In this document: positions 55,101 to 62,568 of the stretch, piece after piece
Layout: each line of letters opens with the position of its first letter
How positions within the stretch are numbered: the stretch's first letter is position 1
Source of the DNA: Paludibacteraceae bacterium
GTDB taxonomy: Bacteria > Bacteroidota > Bacteroidia > Bacteroidales > Paludibacteraceae
NCBI GenBank assembly: GCA_024401455.1
Contig: JAKSLA010000002.1
Location: 1 to 64,000, forward strand
Length of the DNA: 64,000 bases
Direction of reading: 5' to 3'
Notes under the pieces: model-generated
The model's input: only the letters and a program-made list of their open reading frames with translations
Told to the model about the DNA's origin: nothing
Database searches by the model: none
Program-made: the position numbers and the translations under genes

Positions 55101-57386
55101 AATTGTAGAAATATCGCCATCCATGATGTAAGAACAATTCCGATACCTCATCCACTTATCAATGATACGACAAACGGGCATGCTATAGCTTGTATTGATG
55201 ATAAGGTGGCTCTTATTGCATCTGGAGCAGAAACATATCTATGGGATACTGGAGAAACAAATGACACGATATACGTGACAGAGAGTAGAATCTACACAGT
55301 CACGGGATGTCTGAGCAATGGACAATGTAGAGAAAACCATTATTCGGTTGAATTCTCACCTCATCCTAGAATGATGAAGATTGAGGGTGCCACTAAAATA
55401 TGCGCAGACAGCTTCTCTGTACTTACAGCATATTCATTCAATGATACGCTGATTAGCCATTTTGTATGGAGCACAGGGGAAGAAACGCAGAGTGTAAAGG
55501 TTAGAGACACTAGCGAGTATAGTGTCAGTGCAGTTAGCAAATACGGATGCTTATCAGACACAATGTCAGTTAGCTTGACATATTATCCATATCCAGAACC
55601 TTTCATTACTGGTATACCGGAGGTTTGTAAAGACAGTGAAACACGATTAAAAGCAAATGGGGGAGAGCGCTATCTATGGGTAGAAACTGGAGAAGAGACA
55701 GAATTCATAAGTGTATCGACACCAGGAAAGCAAGTGTTGAGGGCATGGAATGAGTTTGGATGCTCTGCCGATTCATTTATTTATGTAGAGGATAGAGGCG
55801 AGCCTGTCATCAGCATAAGGGGTAAGAAAGGTGTATGTGAAGGATATAACACGACAATATCTGCTGAAGGCATTCAGTTTAAGGAGAACTATTACTTGTG
55901 GAACACAGGAGATACAACAAGTTCGATTGTTGTTGATAAGGCAGGTGAATATAATGTAGTGGTAACTAACAGGTCAGGATGTGTGGCAACTGACACACTA
56001 CAGTTTGTGATTTATCCGAATCCGGTAATTGAAATCGATGGTAGTGACTTCGTTTGCATTGATGATTCTACATTGTTAAAGAGCAAACAGATAAGTGGCA
56101 ATAAAATTGACAAATATAGTTGGAATACAGGAGAAACAGATTCTGTTGAATATGTAAATGCCACTGGAGAATATACCTTGCAAGTTATAGATATACATGA
56201 ATGTTATAGCAATATCGCTACTCATGAAACCAAGATGAGGGTGCCAAATCCAATAGCTGTAACAGGAGATTTCGATATCTGCAACGAACAGAAAGATACT
56301 GCCACTGTAAAAGCATACAGCGTAGGTGCCGCATTTTATAGTTGGGTACAGAACACAGACACTCTCCTATATGGGAATCCAGAGTTTTCTGTAAACAGGA
56401 AAGGAATGTACAGAGTTGTGTCAACTGACTCGTTTGGATGTAGATCATACAAAGATGTTGAAATAATAGGCCATAATGCACCATTAGTAAAAATTACTGG
56501 AGCAGAAATCCCTGTATGTGGACCTGAAACGGCAGAACTTAGGTCTGCATCAGAAAGTGATGTTGTCAAATTCCTATGGAATACGGGAGAGACGACAGCT
56601 GAAATCACATCAGATCATAGTGGCGACTTCTGGATGAGAGGAACAGATATCTATGGATGCATAGCTACTGACACAGTTCATCTTATCTTGAATGATATAC
56701 CAGGTATGAAAATAGAAGGAGACTTAGGGCTCTGTCCGAATGATGAAACTGATATAAAAGTTGTAGGAGCAGAAACTTATATTTGGAGCAATGGCTCAAC
56801 AGGAGAACATACATCGTTTCATGAGGCAGGTGATTATAGTGTAAAAGGAACAGATAAATATGGATGCGAAAAAGAAATCATTTTCCACGTCAAGGAATAT
56901 TTTGTTCCTGAAGTAATGTTGGTAGAGAGCCCAACTAAAATTTCAAGAATAGACCCTACGGTAAACTTTTCTGCAGTGTCGTTTGATGATTTAAGCAACA
57001 CTTATTTCATCTGGTCGATGGGTGATGACGAAACTGTTGAAGAGAGAAGTTTTGACTATACATTCGATATTGCAAAACAAAGATGGTTTAAGGTCGTTAT
57101 GGCTGTACATACTACTGATGGCTGTACATATAATAGAGAGGTTGTCTTGCCTGTTGACTTATACATACCAAATACAATAACCCCAAATGGTGATGGAATA
57201 AACGACGTCTTTATGAAAGGGTTTGAAGTTGAAATATTTGACAGACATGGAGAACGGTTATTCTATGGACATGATGGTTGGGATGGTCATTTGAAAGACG
57301 GTTCTATAGTCGCAGATACTTATTATTATGTGTTAACTGATATAACAGGTGACATTTACCGTGGTTATATAACTGTTAAGAAATGA
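49104..57386 (+). CDS. Giant secreted Ig/PKD-repeat protein with type B T9SS signal
   Basis: The 2,760-residue product has a long N-terminus with a signal core (LVFFTLFLFSTFNCLAWEV), about 34 tandem Ig/PKD-like repeats of 70-85 residues, each with a Cys near its start (ICEG, FCKG, VCKG type) and a second before the next (GC), and a C-terminal type B sorting domain (ITPNGDGINDVFMKGFEVEI, then DRHGERLF and DGWDG). This resembles the large CHU-type adhesins. The start is at the ATG 49104, preceded by an A-rich stretch; an in-frame ATG at 49152 would give a shorter n-region and is possible. Its stop overlaps the start of a PorP/SprF-like gene. Codons such as AGA and ATA are more frequent than in sprA. 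Predicted function: surface adhesion or gliding. Confidence 0.9.
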   Translation: MYNFIEYVNEYISFLFMCSCFNDRNTIKSLVFFTLFLFSTFNCLAWEVPNEVFLCQNSTSVDINISSPGLSTSVYEWFSDEDCKTKIGEGTTYTASATYEQKSIYVRRKGTNNDVREVKVGKLDWVGINQIKQGNEGCLCKGGSVELTPFVGYSGRINNESFNQDANTETLAYEWIYDGARVGRTEKYNAEQPGTYTLKFSTNGCQVEQTVVVAAKKELLRLTGADQLCNGGSLVIEVGGMDTYQWTGAVAPIEGNKKVKISTPGEYKVVGSSNIGGCKDSLSFTIKEKEALDVKIDGIYALCPGSTSTTLTALVEGVPNETLRFEWTDGYGNTMSNNANITIEEIGTYNVVVSDGNCNGGNTTTVLNVNNVGAISVQPEDVIICAGYAKTVTARGDNLVKFKWFDSLGNEVNGKTQDQVELKKEGNYSVIGYTKEGCPSERMQFPTRVVDNPSLIVPDLKPCVGDEPELMAQFADSLNFQWVVPTPNEYLNSREKTIKISKDGTYKARVTDLTTRCQTNAETTIKFLGLPEITGPDKAEICEGGSTSLSFTTVKNGKLTGTLKSYIWTDSNGVKLSADSFLVVSEPGKYYFSADNAYGCTTTKEVTVTTKPKPKVAITKDKDYLCGEGEKATFSASGTDISSYKWTYGNNQQFTKPDFPVSTAGPYKLQVTGKNGCVFDTVVSIETKSKVKIDTIIPDFCKGESGKIIVKSSKESDYEWSDGTKSDTIEVTESGDYTVKVTDREFHCSQNVTVPVVVHENPTISLDPVETSFCKGKSATLSVSVTNPVLGKYSISWDNSSSTSSSLTVDKAGTYQVTVTDNEYHCKSTASAEVVEKALPVVDLKSDQDTVCKGDEVTLTASGADSYTWKRNGENLNTQKATYSENPQDTSEFTIVGKDNNTGCESEPVSKEVVVSNPFTISIEGEPNICEGQEFEAMTASGADRFEWYDGENKVGLTAEYTPTKAGKFTVKGFKTNNICEVSKEIETRIESYLQIETPKDTFFCDGEEITVEANGADSYEWTIPSGSIQKKQNLTISESGKYKVTGISRTGCKSLPVDFNVEKKEIPTVTIEGKAVMCSGKNSTMKAVGNGGSEPYTYNWTGEMEFSAANSIDIEQGGTYKVIVKDKFGCTADASKTVTVASPKVSIEGKDQFCTDSTLTLTAKGDAKKYFWNSSTENKATFTTGEPGTVSLVGEDENGCLATAILNVSKRAIPVLEVKDTTYYCEHSSIDLVANMDSVAKGYVWNNASLVQKNTYNVNTEQTVKVIGYDTWNCPSKPRDMIVKETKVPDIVIEGDTTACLYGDSIVLNVAVKEGNPEDIIWNNGKRGKSIKVKDGKYTAYATVSVCKSLEVSHKVDLITNAKIDIKGVDEICTDSFAVLTASSTEKLDYVWEDHTTNKDTIIVKQTGTYRVEGTDKYGCKSKAEKNVNQRDIPQLSIAPTAAYCENDSIKLVATLNREASYYVWDKGALQPKNYKYANQVRDYTVMAYDNIMCPSNTSTVAVAETKIPVVKIEGPTYVCQNGDPITLTAQVEGAHDRYEWNTQETTESISVQYGGQYIAKAFVGVCSSEPDTFDVEYKLIPKLSIMEGAKTTYCDLLSVTLHAESPTAVSYRWEPEGVATPENEVNTEGFHTVFVEDKFGCKNQDSIETEVIYGPEINIKGDTTLCEFSISEIQLDCPDCVSQTWSTGEKTTSITVYESGFYQVEGIGPNGCPSRAEHHLNVTPAPSLEIEGETEITSNDSTTLTAIAEGAEPFRFYWTPTHEMSQSITVHSDDIDQWQNYTAMVYDKNNCYNFQTVLVTKHSVKLNGKKNFCEGDSTVITAVGEGVTGFVWSTGETTPSITIKDAGLYSIISTHENGLIDTLKFEIIVHPLSEVNIVGNLSFCRGDSTFLIAEGNAQNYIWDNGVLSDTIIVREEGKYAVSAISTYGCVSRDSVNVVVFELPDVQIVGPDTVLEESSIILKAEGAISYHWEKPDTISETIEVYEGGRYKTIGTDEHNCRNIAIHDVRTIPIPHPLINDTTNGHAIACIDDKVALIASGAETYLWDTGETNDTIYVTESRIYTVTGCLSNGQCRENHYSVEFSPHPRMMKIEGATKICADSFSVLTAYSFNDTLISHFVWSTGEETQSVKVRDTSEYSVSAVSKYGCLSDTMSVSLTYYPYPEPFITGIPEVCKDSETRLKANGGERYLWVETGEETEFISVSTPGKQVLRAWNEFGCSADSFIYVEDRGEPVISIRGKKGVCEGYNTTISAEGIQFKENYYLWNTGDTTSSIVVDKAGEYNVVVTNRSGCVATDTLQFVIYPNPVIEIDGSDFVCIDDSTLLKSKQISGNKIDKYSWNTGETDSVEYVNATGEYTLQVIDIHECYSNIATHETKMRVPNPIAVTGDFDICNEQKDTATVKAYSVGAAFYSWVQNTDTLLYGNPEFSVNRKGMYRVVSTDSFGCRSYKDVEIIGHNAPLVKITGAEIPVCGPETAELRSASESDVVKFLWNTGETTAEITSDHSGDFWMRGTDIYGCIATDTVHLILNDIPGMKIEGDLGLCPNDETDIKVVGAETYIWSNGSTGEHTSFHEAGDYSVKGTDKYGCEKEIIFHVKEYFVPEVMLVESPTKISRIDPTVNFSAVSFDDLSNTYFIWSMGDDETVEERSFDYTFDIAKQRWFKVVMAVHTTDGCTYNREVVLPVDLYIPNTITPNGDGINDVFMKGFEVEIFDRHGERLFYGHDGWDGHLKDGSIVADTYYYVLTDITGDIYRGYITVKK

Positions 57387-58435
57387 TGAGAAAAAGATTG
57401 ATTGCCGAAATAGCACTTTTTCTGGCTATTATAGTTAACCCTTGTGTATTATGGGCACAGATGGATGCAGATGCCTGTCATTTTTGGAATGAATATGCCT
57501 TATACAACCCAGGAGACGTCAAACCATATGACTGTGCCTTTTTACTAATGAGAGGTCAGCAAATAGGATTTGACGGACAACCGTTTTCGGTAAATGCTGT
57601 CGGATCTATGTATTTTGACAAGTTTCAAAAAAGGAACAAAGAATTTAATCTACATTCACAAATAGGAGCCCATCTCATATATGACCATGCAGGTTATACT
57701 TCAACAGGGAAAGCTAATTTGAAGTACGCATACTGTATTACAGATGATGAGCATAGTTTCTTTGTCAATTTTGGACTTTCTGCAGGAGTGTCGTTTTTTT
57801 ATTATGACAATTCAAAAGTAACCGTTGATAATACTATTGACGAAGTCGCTTATGACGATAAAGAGAACACGACTTTGCCAAATTTTAATTTTGGAGTCGA
57901 ATTTATCAAAAGAGTCGGCCATTTACGTGAAGCTGATAGAATCGTATTTGGCGGGTCTATGATAAATATGGAGGATTATTTCAATATGCAACAATATAGG
58001 AATACTATAAATTCTATATTCGGATATGCCTCATATAGGCACCATGGGAAAAATGGTTTTGCCAGAGGACAGCATAGATTTGATTTTAATGGCGGGTATA
58101 TGATAAATTATTACGATAAAAATAGACTTCAAAATGAATTGCATGGAGCGGCTATAATAACGCAGAATGAAGGCGGTATCGGTTATGATAAGGTTGTAAC
58201 TGGAATTTCCTATCGACATACGTTGCAAGGGTATGGCAATAATGATATGACGTTTAATGTTGGCTCTGGAATACGTGCACAATTATATATAGGTCACGCT
58301 TTTGACCTTGTATTGAAAACTAATGTTAAAAGACCATTTTCTACGCATGAACTATTTATAAGATATACTAATATTACTACTACAAACGTTAGATGTAAAA
58401 GTCTAATTGATGGGTTGCAATATACACAGTGGTAG
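57383..58435 (+). CDS. PorP/SprF family outer-membrane protein
   Basis: The 350-residue product has a signal peptide (to about residue 25, LWAQ) and then the PorP/SprF barrel pattern of alternating aromatic strands, with an HFWNEYALYNPGDV-type opening where PorP proteins usually have a Q-x-x-NP motif. Its ATG overlaps the stop codon of the giant gene (ATGA), so translation is coupled. In Flavobacterium, SprF is required for secretion or surface attachment of SprB, and both are in one operon, so the same partner relation is likely here. The central glycine-rich strands fit an outer-membrane barrel. Confidence 0.85.
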   Translation: MMRKRLIAEIALFLAIIVNPCVLWAQMDADACHFWNEYALYNPGDVKPYDCAFLLMRGQQIGFDGQPFSVNAVGSMYFDKFQKRNKEFNLHSQIGAHLIYDHAGYTSTGKANLKYAYCITDDEHSFFVNFGLSAGVSFFYYDNSKVTVDNTIDEVAYDDKENTTLPNFNFGVEFIKRVGHLREADRIVFGGSMINMEDYFNMQQYRNTINSIFGYASYRHHGKNGFARGQHRFDFNGGYMINYYDKNRLQNELHGAAIITQNEGGIGYDKVVTGISYRHTLQGYGNNDMTFNVGSGIRAQLYIGHAFDLVLKTNVKRPFSTHELFIRYTNITTTNVRCKSLIDGLQYTQW

Positions 58436-58472
58436 CATAATCAAAACAAAATACAATGTAATAACACATAAT

Positions 58473-58478
58473 AGGAGG
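58473..58478 (+). promoter_or_regulatory. Strong ribosome binding site of the SPOR lipoprotein
   Basis: AGGAGG lies 7 bases before the ATG at 58486. Full Shine-Dalgarno sites are rare in Bacteroidota, so this stands out and fixes the start. Confidence 0.7.
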
Positions 58479-58485
58479 AATATTT

Positions 58486-60021
58486 ATGAAAAGATTTTGT
58501 GTAAAACTATTGGGGCCGCTTTGCCTTTCTCTCATTATTTTTAACGGTTGCAGTAATGATAAGAAGAAAGAAGTCGAAGTTTTCTCGGAAAACAAACCTT
58601 ATACACTTGAAATTCTTAAAGACAGAAGCTACTATCAAGCAGATAAGGTTGTTAACAGACTTGGAAAAAAAGGTGTGGATTCCTATATCTTGAAATCATT
58701 AGACGAAGAAGGTGACGATTGGTATAGTGTTGTGAGTGGAGCATTTGAAAGTGATAGTGCTATGAATGCCTTCAAAATGTATCTGGATACTGCGATGCAT
58801 ATAAAAGCCGGTGAAGCAGTCAACTTTACGAGTTTGGATTCTGTGGGAAGAATACCTGTAAAAATTGCTGCAGTAAAAGAGTCGAAGAGAATTGACGCAA
58901 ACAAGCCGGACGTCCCCAAAGATATTGAGGCAATTATAAAAAGGTACCCTGGAAACGATATTTTTTATTTGAAGAATATTAGTCTTGTTTCTTTGACAAA
59001 AGAAGGTATATCATCTACTCAAGGAAAGCATGTGGATATGCCACGAGGAATCACATTGGAAAAATTAAGAAAGAAAGAGTTTACCGCATTCGGTTCGGTA
59101 ATCTACAAGGATAATCTTTACAAGGATGAGGTGACTCTACAAATTGCCAAATACAAGGAACATGTACATCAATGTGAAGCTTCGTTTGTTCCATCATCGA
59201 ATCCTGTGAGGGACGAAGTTATTGAAATATGTTCTCTTTTTGCAGACCTTGTTCTTGAAACGGGCAAATATGAAGAGGAACAAAAACAAGAAGTTGAACT
59301 TGACGGAGGAGATTTGGTTGGATACAAAGCTTCATTTCGACAGAAAAAAAACGGTTATAGGGCATATTACTTCCTAACTGATCAGTGGGGTGACTATGTC
59401 TATATGCTACAATCAACCAAACAGGATGATAGTGAACTGATGCAGTTTATATCCGATCTGGGAAATAGTGAAGGATTGGATAATTACGATGAATTCTACA
59501 ATTCGTTCTATACAATTGCAGATGAAATGATGGCAAAAGACGAGTTCGTAGGCTATTATGTTGATAGATTGGACTATACTTATGCAAAGGAAAGAGGTTA
59601 CGTCAAATGGGCTAATCGAATGGTTGGTCATTGGTATACGAATGTTTATTTTAACAATACGAATAAAGGAGTCTGGATGTATAGTATATTTGATCTGTTG
59701 ACAGACGAAAAAAGTTCGCATGTCTATAAAAAATTATATAGGAATGACCAAGCAAAGGAATCTGAGAGAAGAATATACGGAGAAACAGGAACTGCCCTCT
59801 ATAAAGTTAGATTAAACGAATATTGGGATGTCGTTAAATCCTTGGAGGAAATCAGTTTCTCTAGAGGTCGTTACATTATTGCTAGCACAGGTTCCTATCG
59901 GTATTCCGAAACAGATTTAACAAAAAGATGTGAGTCTTTGCAGTTTCAAAGAGGTGGTTATGACGAACCAAGCAAATCAAAAAATGATGATGGCGATTCT
60001 GAAAATACCACTTCAATTTAG
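58486..60021 (+). CDS. Lipoprotein with SPOR-like domain
   Basis: The 511-residue product starts with a lipoprotein signal (lipobox FNGC at about residues 19-22). Residues about 37-105 read like a SPOR domain: YTLEILKDRSYYQADKVVNR, then a GVDSYILK strand, WYSVVSGAFESDSAMNAF and a final helix. SPOR domains bind peptidoglycan stripped of stem peptides. The rest (about 110-511) is unlike families I know, with acidic stretches and aromatic pairs (e.g. YVKWANRMVGHWYTNVYF). It follows the PorP/SprF-like gene by 50 bases and precedes a terminator, so it is probably the third gene of the giant adhesin unit. It might anchor the secretion partner to the cell wall. Confidence 0.75.
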   Translation: MKRFCVKLLGPLCLSLIIFNGCSNDKKKEVEVFSENKPYTLEILKDRSYYQADKVVNRLGKKGVDSYILKSLDEEGDDWYSVVSGAFESDSAMNAFKMYLDTAMHIKAGEAVNFTSLDSVGRIPVKIAAVKESKRIDANKPDVPKDIEAIIKRYPGNDIFYLKNISLVSLTKEGISSTQGKHVDMPRGITLEKLRKKEFTAFGSVIYKDNLYKDEVTLQIAKYKEHVHQCEASFVPSSNPVRDEVIEICSLFADLVLETGKYEEEQKQEVELDGGDLVGYKASFRQKKNGYRAYYFLTDQWGDYVYMLQSTKQDDSELMQFISDLGNSEGLDNYDEFYNSFYTIADEMMAKDEFVGYYVDRLDYTYAKERGYVKWANRMVGHWYTNVYFNNTNKGVWMYSIFDLLTDEKSSHVYKKLYRNDQAKESERRIYGETGTALYKVRLNEYWDVVKSLEEISFSRGRYIIASTGSYRYSETDLTKRCESLQFQRGGYDEPSKSKNDDGDSENTTSI

Positions 60022-60046
60022 GCTTTTTTAATCAGACATAAAAATT

Positions 60047-60080
60047 GGCTGAATCTCCATTTGCAGAGCTTCAGCCTTTT
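60047..60080 (+). terminator. Terminator of the giant adhesin unit
   Basis: GGCTGAA (60047-60053) pairs with TTCAGCC (60070-60076) over a 16-base loop and is followed by TTTT. It ends the block of giant gene, PorP/SprF-like gene and lipoprotein. Confidence 0.7.
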
Positions 60081-60153
60081 CGTTCGATTGTGTATAAATA
60101 AAGCATTCTCCCCAAGACTTCAACTTTGGATCCATAGCATTTCTTCATCCCCC

Positions 60154-61128
60154 CTACAGCCTTACCCCAATATTTATCGTGCAGGTGCCTATTGAGTTTC
60201 GTATGGTGTAATTTTTGGTTATGTACCAATAGTTCGAATATTGGAAGACAATTCCGCCGAATAGGTACCGGGAGTTGTAGGTGCAGGCTGCTTTTAGTTT
60301 GCTGTTGGTGGCGAATTGGTATTTGTCGTCGTAAGCGTTGTCTTGAAGTCGTAGGCCGACAGACGGAAGAGCCGTCCCATTGAGGAGCCAGCCTTTCGCA
60401 AACACGAAGTTATAGCCATAGCCTCCGTTGATGCATATCTCTTGGTTGTTTATCTGGGTGTTTACTTCCCCTTCCGATGGAATGTCTATCTCGTGAGGCA
60501 ACTTGCTTAAATCGCATTTTATGTCGTGTTTGCCGTAGTATAGACCTATGATCGGCGAGCCGGCACTTCGTATCTGCTTGTATGGATAAGAACTTGAGTA
60601 GGCCGCTTCGTTTGAATATTTTTGGTGTTTGAAATAGTAGGTGAGGGAGGCTTCTTGTATATAGGTCTTTAACCCCCAAAATGGATAGGACTTCTCTTCG
60701 TCGTTGTTTGTGGCATAAAGAGTCGTCTGGCTTTCATTGGTGGCGGAACTCAAATCAAATGTTAGCATATTGCATTTTAGGCTTAAATCGAATCGGTTGT
60801 ATTTGGATTCGTCGTCGCCTGTTAGTTTGTTCATTCCGACGGTATAGCCTACCGAAAGGAACCTATATCCAATGCTGAAAGTGAGGTCGGACAAGTAGTC
60901 GGAGTGTACGTCTATCCTTTTGTTTTGGTCGATGTCAAATTTGTACATGTCCTTCCATGTCCTGTTTTGGAGGGTTAGGGTTAGTCTTGAAGGGTAGGAA
61001 TAGACATAGGTGCTGTCGAACCCGAAAAAGGTTCGGTCCACCCAATCAAAAAAACTCTCTTCCTGCGCATGGAGCGTGCATGATGGCATGGCGATTATGA
61101 AAAGCAATATGTATTTTAAGCCTCGCAT
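60154..61128 (-). CDS. DUF4421 family outer-membrane beta-barrel
   Basis: The 324-residue product has a signal peptide (to about residue 21, LHAQ) and many short amphipathic strands (e.g. LTFSIGYRFLSVGYTVGMNK), with a closing strand ending in VGVRL. It matches the DUF4421 family of Bacteroidota outer-membrane proteins, for which the role is unknown. Its first codons overlap the last 13 bases of the upstream MATE gene, so the two are co-transcribed. Confidence 0.85.
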   Translation of the reverse strand: MRGLKYILLFIIAMPSCTLHAQEESFFDWVDRTFFGFDSTYVYSYPSRLTLTLQNRTWKDMYKFDIDQNKRIDVHSDYLSDLTFSIGYRFLSVGYTVGMNKLTGDDESKYNRFDLSLKCNMLTFDLSSATNESQTTLYATNNDEEKSYPFWGLKTYIQEASLTYYFKHQKYSNEAAYSSSYPYKQIRSAGSPIIGLYYGKHDIKCDLSKLPHEIDIPSEGEVNTQINNQEICINGGYGYNFVFAKGWLLNGTALPSVGLRLQDNAYDDKYQFATNSKLKAACTYNSRYLFGGIVFQYSNYWYITKNYTIRNSIGTCTINIGVRL

Positions 61129-62429
61129 GTGCCCTCCTCCGTTTTGATGATTTTATTGTTGTTTTGTTGCCACCAGATGGTTTGAACGAGGCTTCTTGTA
61201 GCCAAGTAACTAAGGAAGGCGCACCATATAGCGTGGTTGTGCCATTCGGCAATGCAATTATAGTAGATGGCGAAGAATACGACGGCCCCGGCGAGTGTGC
61301 CTATGAGCATGGGGGTCGTCTTGGTTATCCCAATCATTATGCCGTCCCATAGAAAGGCGGCAAAACCCACTAAAGGTATGGCAACCACCCATTTGATGTA
61401 GGGTAGGGATGTTGTTATGGTTTCTTTCTCTTTTATGAAATTCGATAAAAGTGTTTCGGCCCCTACTGCATATATAAATGTAAAGCATAGGGCAATGCTG
61501 CTGCCCCAAATGAATAGGTGTCTGACGGCTTTCTTTAGATGTATGTAGTCTTGGGCACCAACGTATTTTCCTGAAATCGCTTCTCCTGCATAAGCAAATC
61601 CATCCGTGAAATAGGAGAATAGTGTAAAGCAGAGCATGAGCGTGGCGTTCCCCGCTACGATAGAGACTCCTTCTTTTGCACCTGCAATCGGAATGAAATT
61701 CGTTACGGCAATAAGGAATAGCGAACGGAAGAATAGCGCGCTTGTAATGTTTAATGTTCGAGTTAGCCCCTCGGCCTTGATGGTCTCTTTCCAATCCAAT
61801 TCTTTCACCAAATGGCGGTATTTGTAGAAGGCAAGGCCTATACATACAACCAGAGCAAAGTATTGGGCTATCACTGTGGCAAGTGCAATTCCTTTGATAT
61901 CCATGTCTAACTTATAGACAAAGAAGAAGTTCAAAAGGATGTTGGTCATATTCATTAGTATGGAGGTCAGCATAGGATATACGGTGTTTTGAAGTCCAAT
62001 GAACCATCCTTTAAATGCGTATAAGGAAAGGACGGGAACTGCACCCCATATGCAGATGTCTATATAATCCACGACTTGTTCTTTCAGGTCGTTGTCGATC
62101 TTCTTTAAAGCCAATTCGCAAAGTTCGTCTTTGATGAGGAAAATAAGCAAAATGGCAATGAACGAGAATAGTAGAGATCTGGATAGAGAGTTGGCCATCT
62201 CTTTGGCATCCTTTTTTCCGTAGGCTTGCGCTGCAATGCCACTCGTGCTCATCCGGATGAATCCGAATGCCCAGTATAGAGAGCTGATGATGGCGGTGCC
62301 TATGGAGATGGATGCCAATGTGTAGGGGGATAAGTGCCCTGCAATGTATGTGTCAACCAATCCCAACAAAGGAACGGAAATGTTGGTGATGATGGACGGA
62401 ATGGCTAATTGGAGAATCTCTCTGTTCAT
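61116..62429 (-). CDS. MATE family efflux transporter
   Basis: The 437-residue product is a twelve-helix multidrug and toxin extrusion transporter of the DinF/NorM type. The N-terminus MNREILQLAIPSIITNISVPLLGLVDT is typical, with the paired repeats (ASISIGTAIISSLYW and the second bundle around TDGFAYAGEAISGKYVGA). Exported compounds are usually cationic drugs, driven by H+ or Na+. It overlaps the DUF4421 gene downstream. Its upstream region is separated from the beta-helix gene by a strong terminator. Confidence 0.94.
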   Translation of the reverse strand: MNREILQLAIPSIITNISVPLLGLVDTYIAGHLSPYTLASISIGTAIISSLYWAFGFIRMSTSGIAAQAYGKKDAKEMANSLSRSLLFSFIAILLIFLIKDELCELALKKIDNDLKEQVVDYIDICIWGAVPVLSLYAFKGWFIGLQNTVYPMLTSILMNMTNILLNFFFVYKLDMDIKGIALATVIAQYFALVVCIGLAFYKYRHLVKELDWKETIKAEGLTRTLNITSALFFRSLFLIAVTNFIPIAGAKEGVSIVAGNATLMLCFTLFSYFTDGFAYAGEAISGKYVGAQDYIHLKKAVRHLFIWGSSIALCFTFIYAVGAETLLSNFIKEKETITTSLPYIKWVVAIPLVGFAAFLWDGIMIGITKTTPMLIGTLAGAVVFFAIYYNCIAEWHNHAIWCAFLSYLATRSLVQTIWWQQNNNKIIKTEEGTCEA

Positions 62430-62530
62430 TTTGCGATTTCGTCTCTAATGATCTTTTGAGAAAGCATTTGTATGTTGTTTGCTTTAGTCCTTTTGATAAA
62501 TCCCTCGATTTTTAATTTTAGACGTATCTA

Positions 62531-62567
62531 AAAAGAGAAAACCCGAACCTTTCGGGTTTTCTCTTTT
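62531..62567. terminator. Strong bidirectional terminator
   Basis: A 17-base perfect stem has a 3-base loop (CCT, 62548-62550), with A runs and T runs at the two ends. It lies 1 base past the stop of the beta-helix gene and about 100 bases upstream of the MATE start. Confidence 0.9.
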
Positions 62568-62568
62568 G

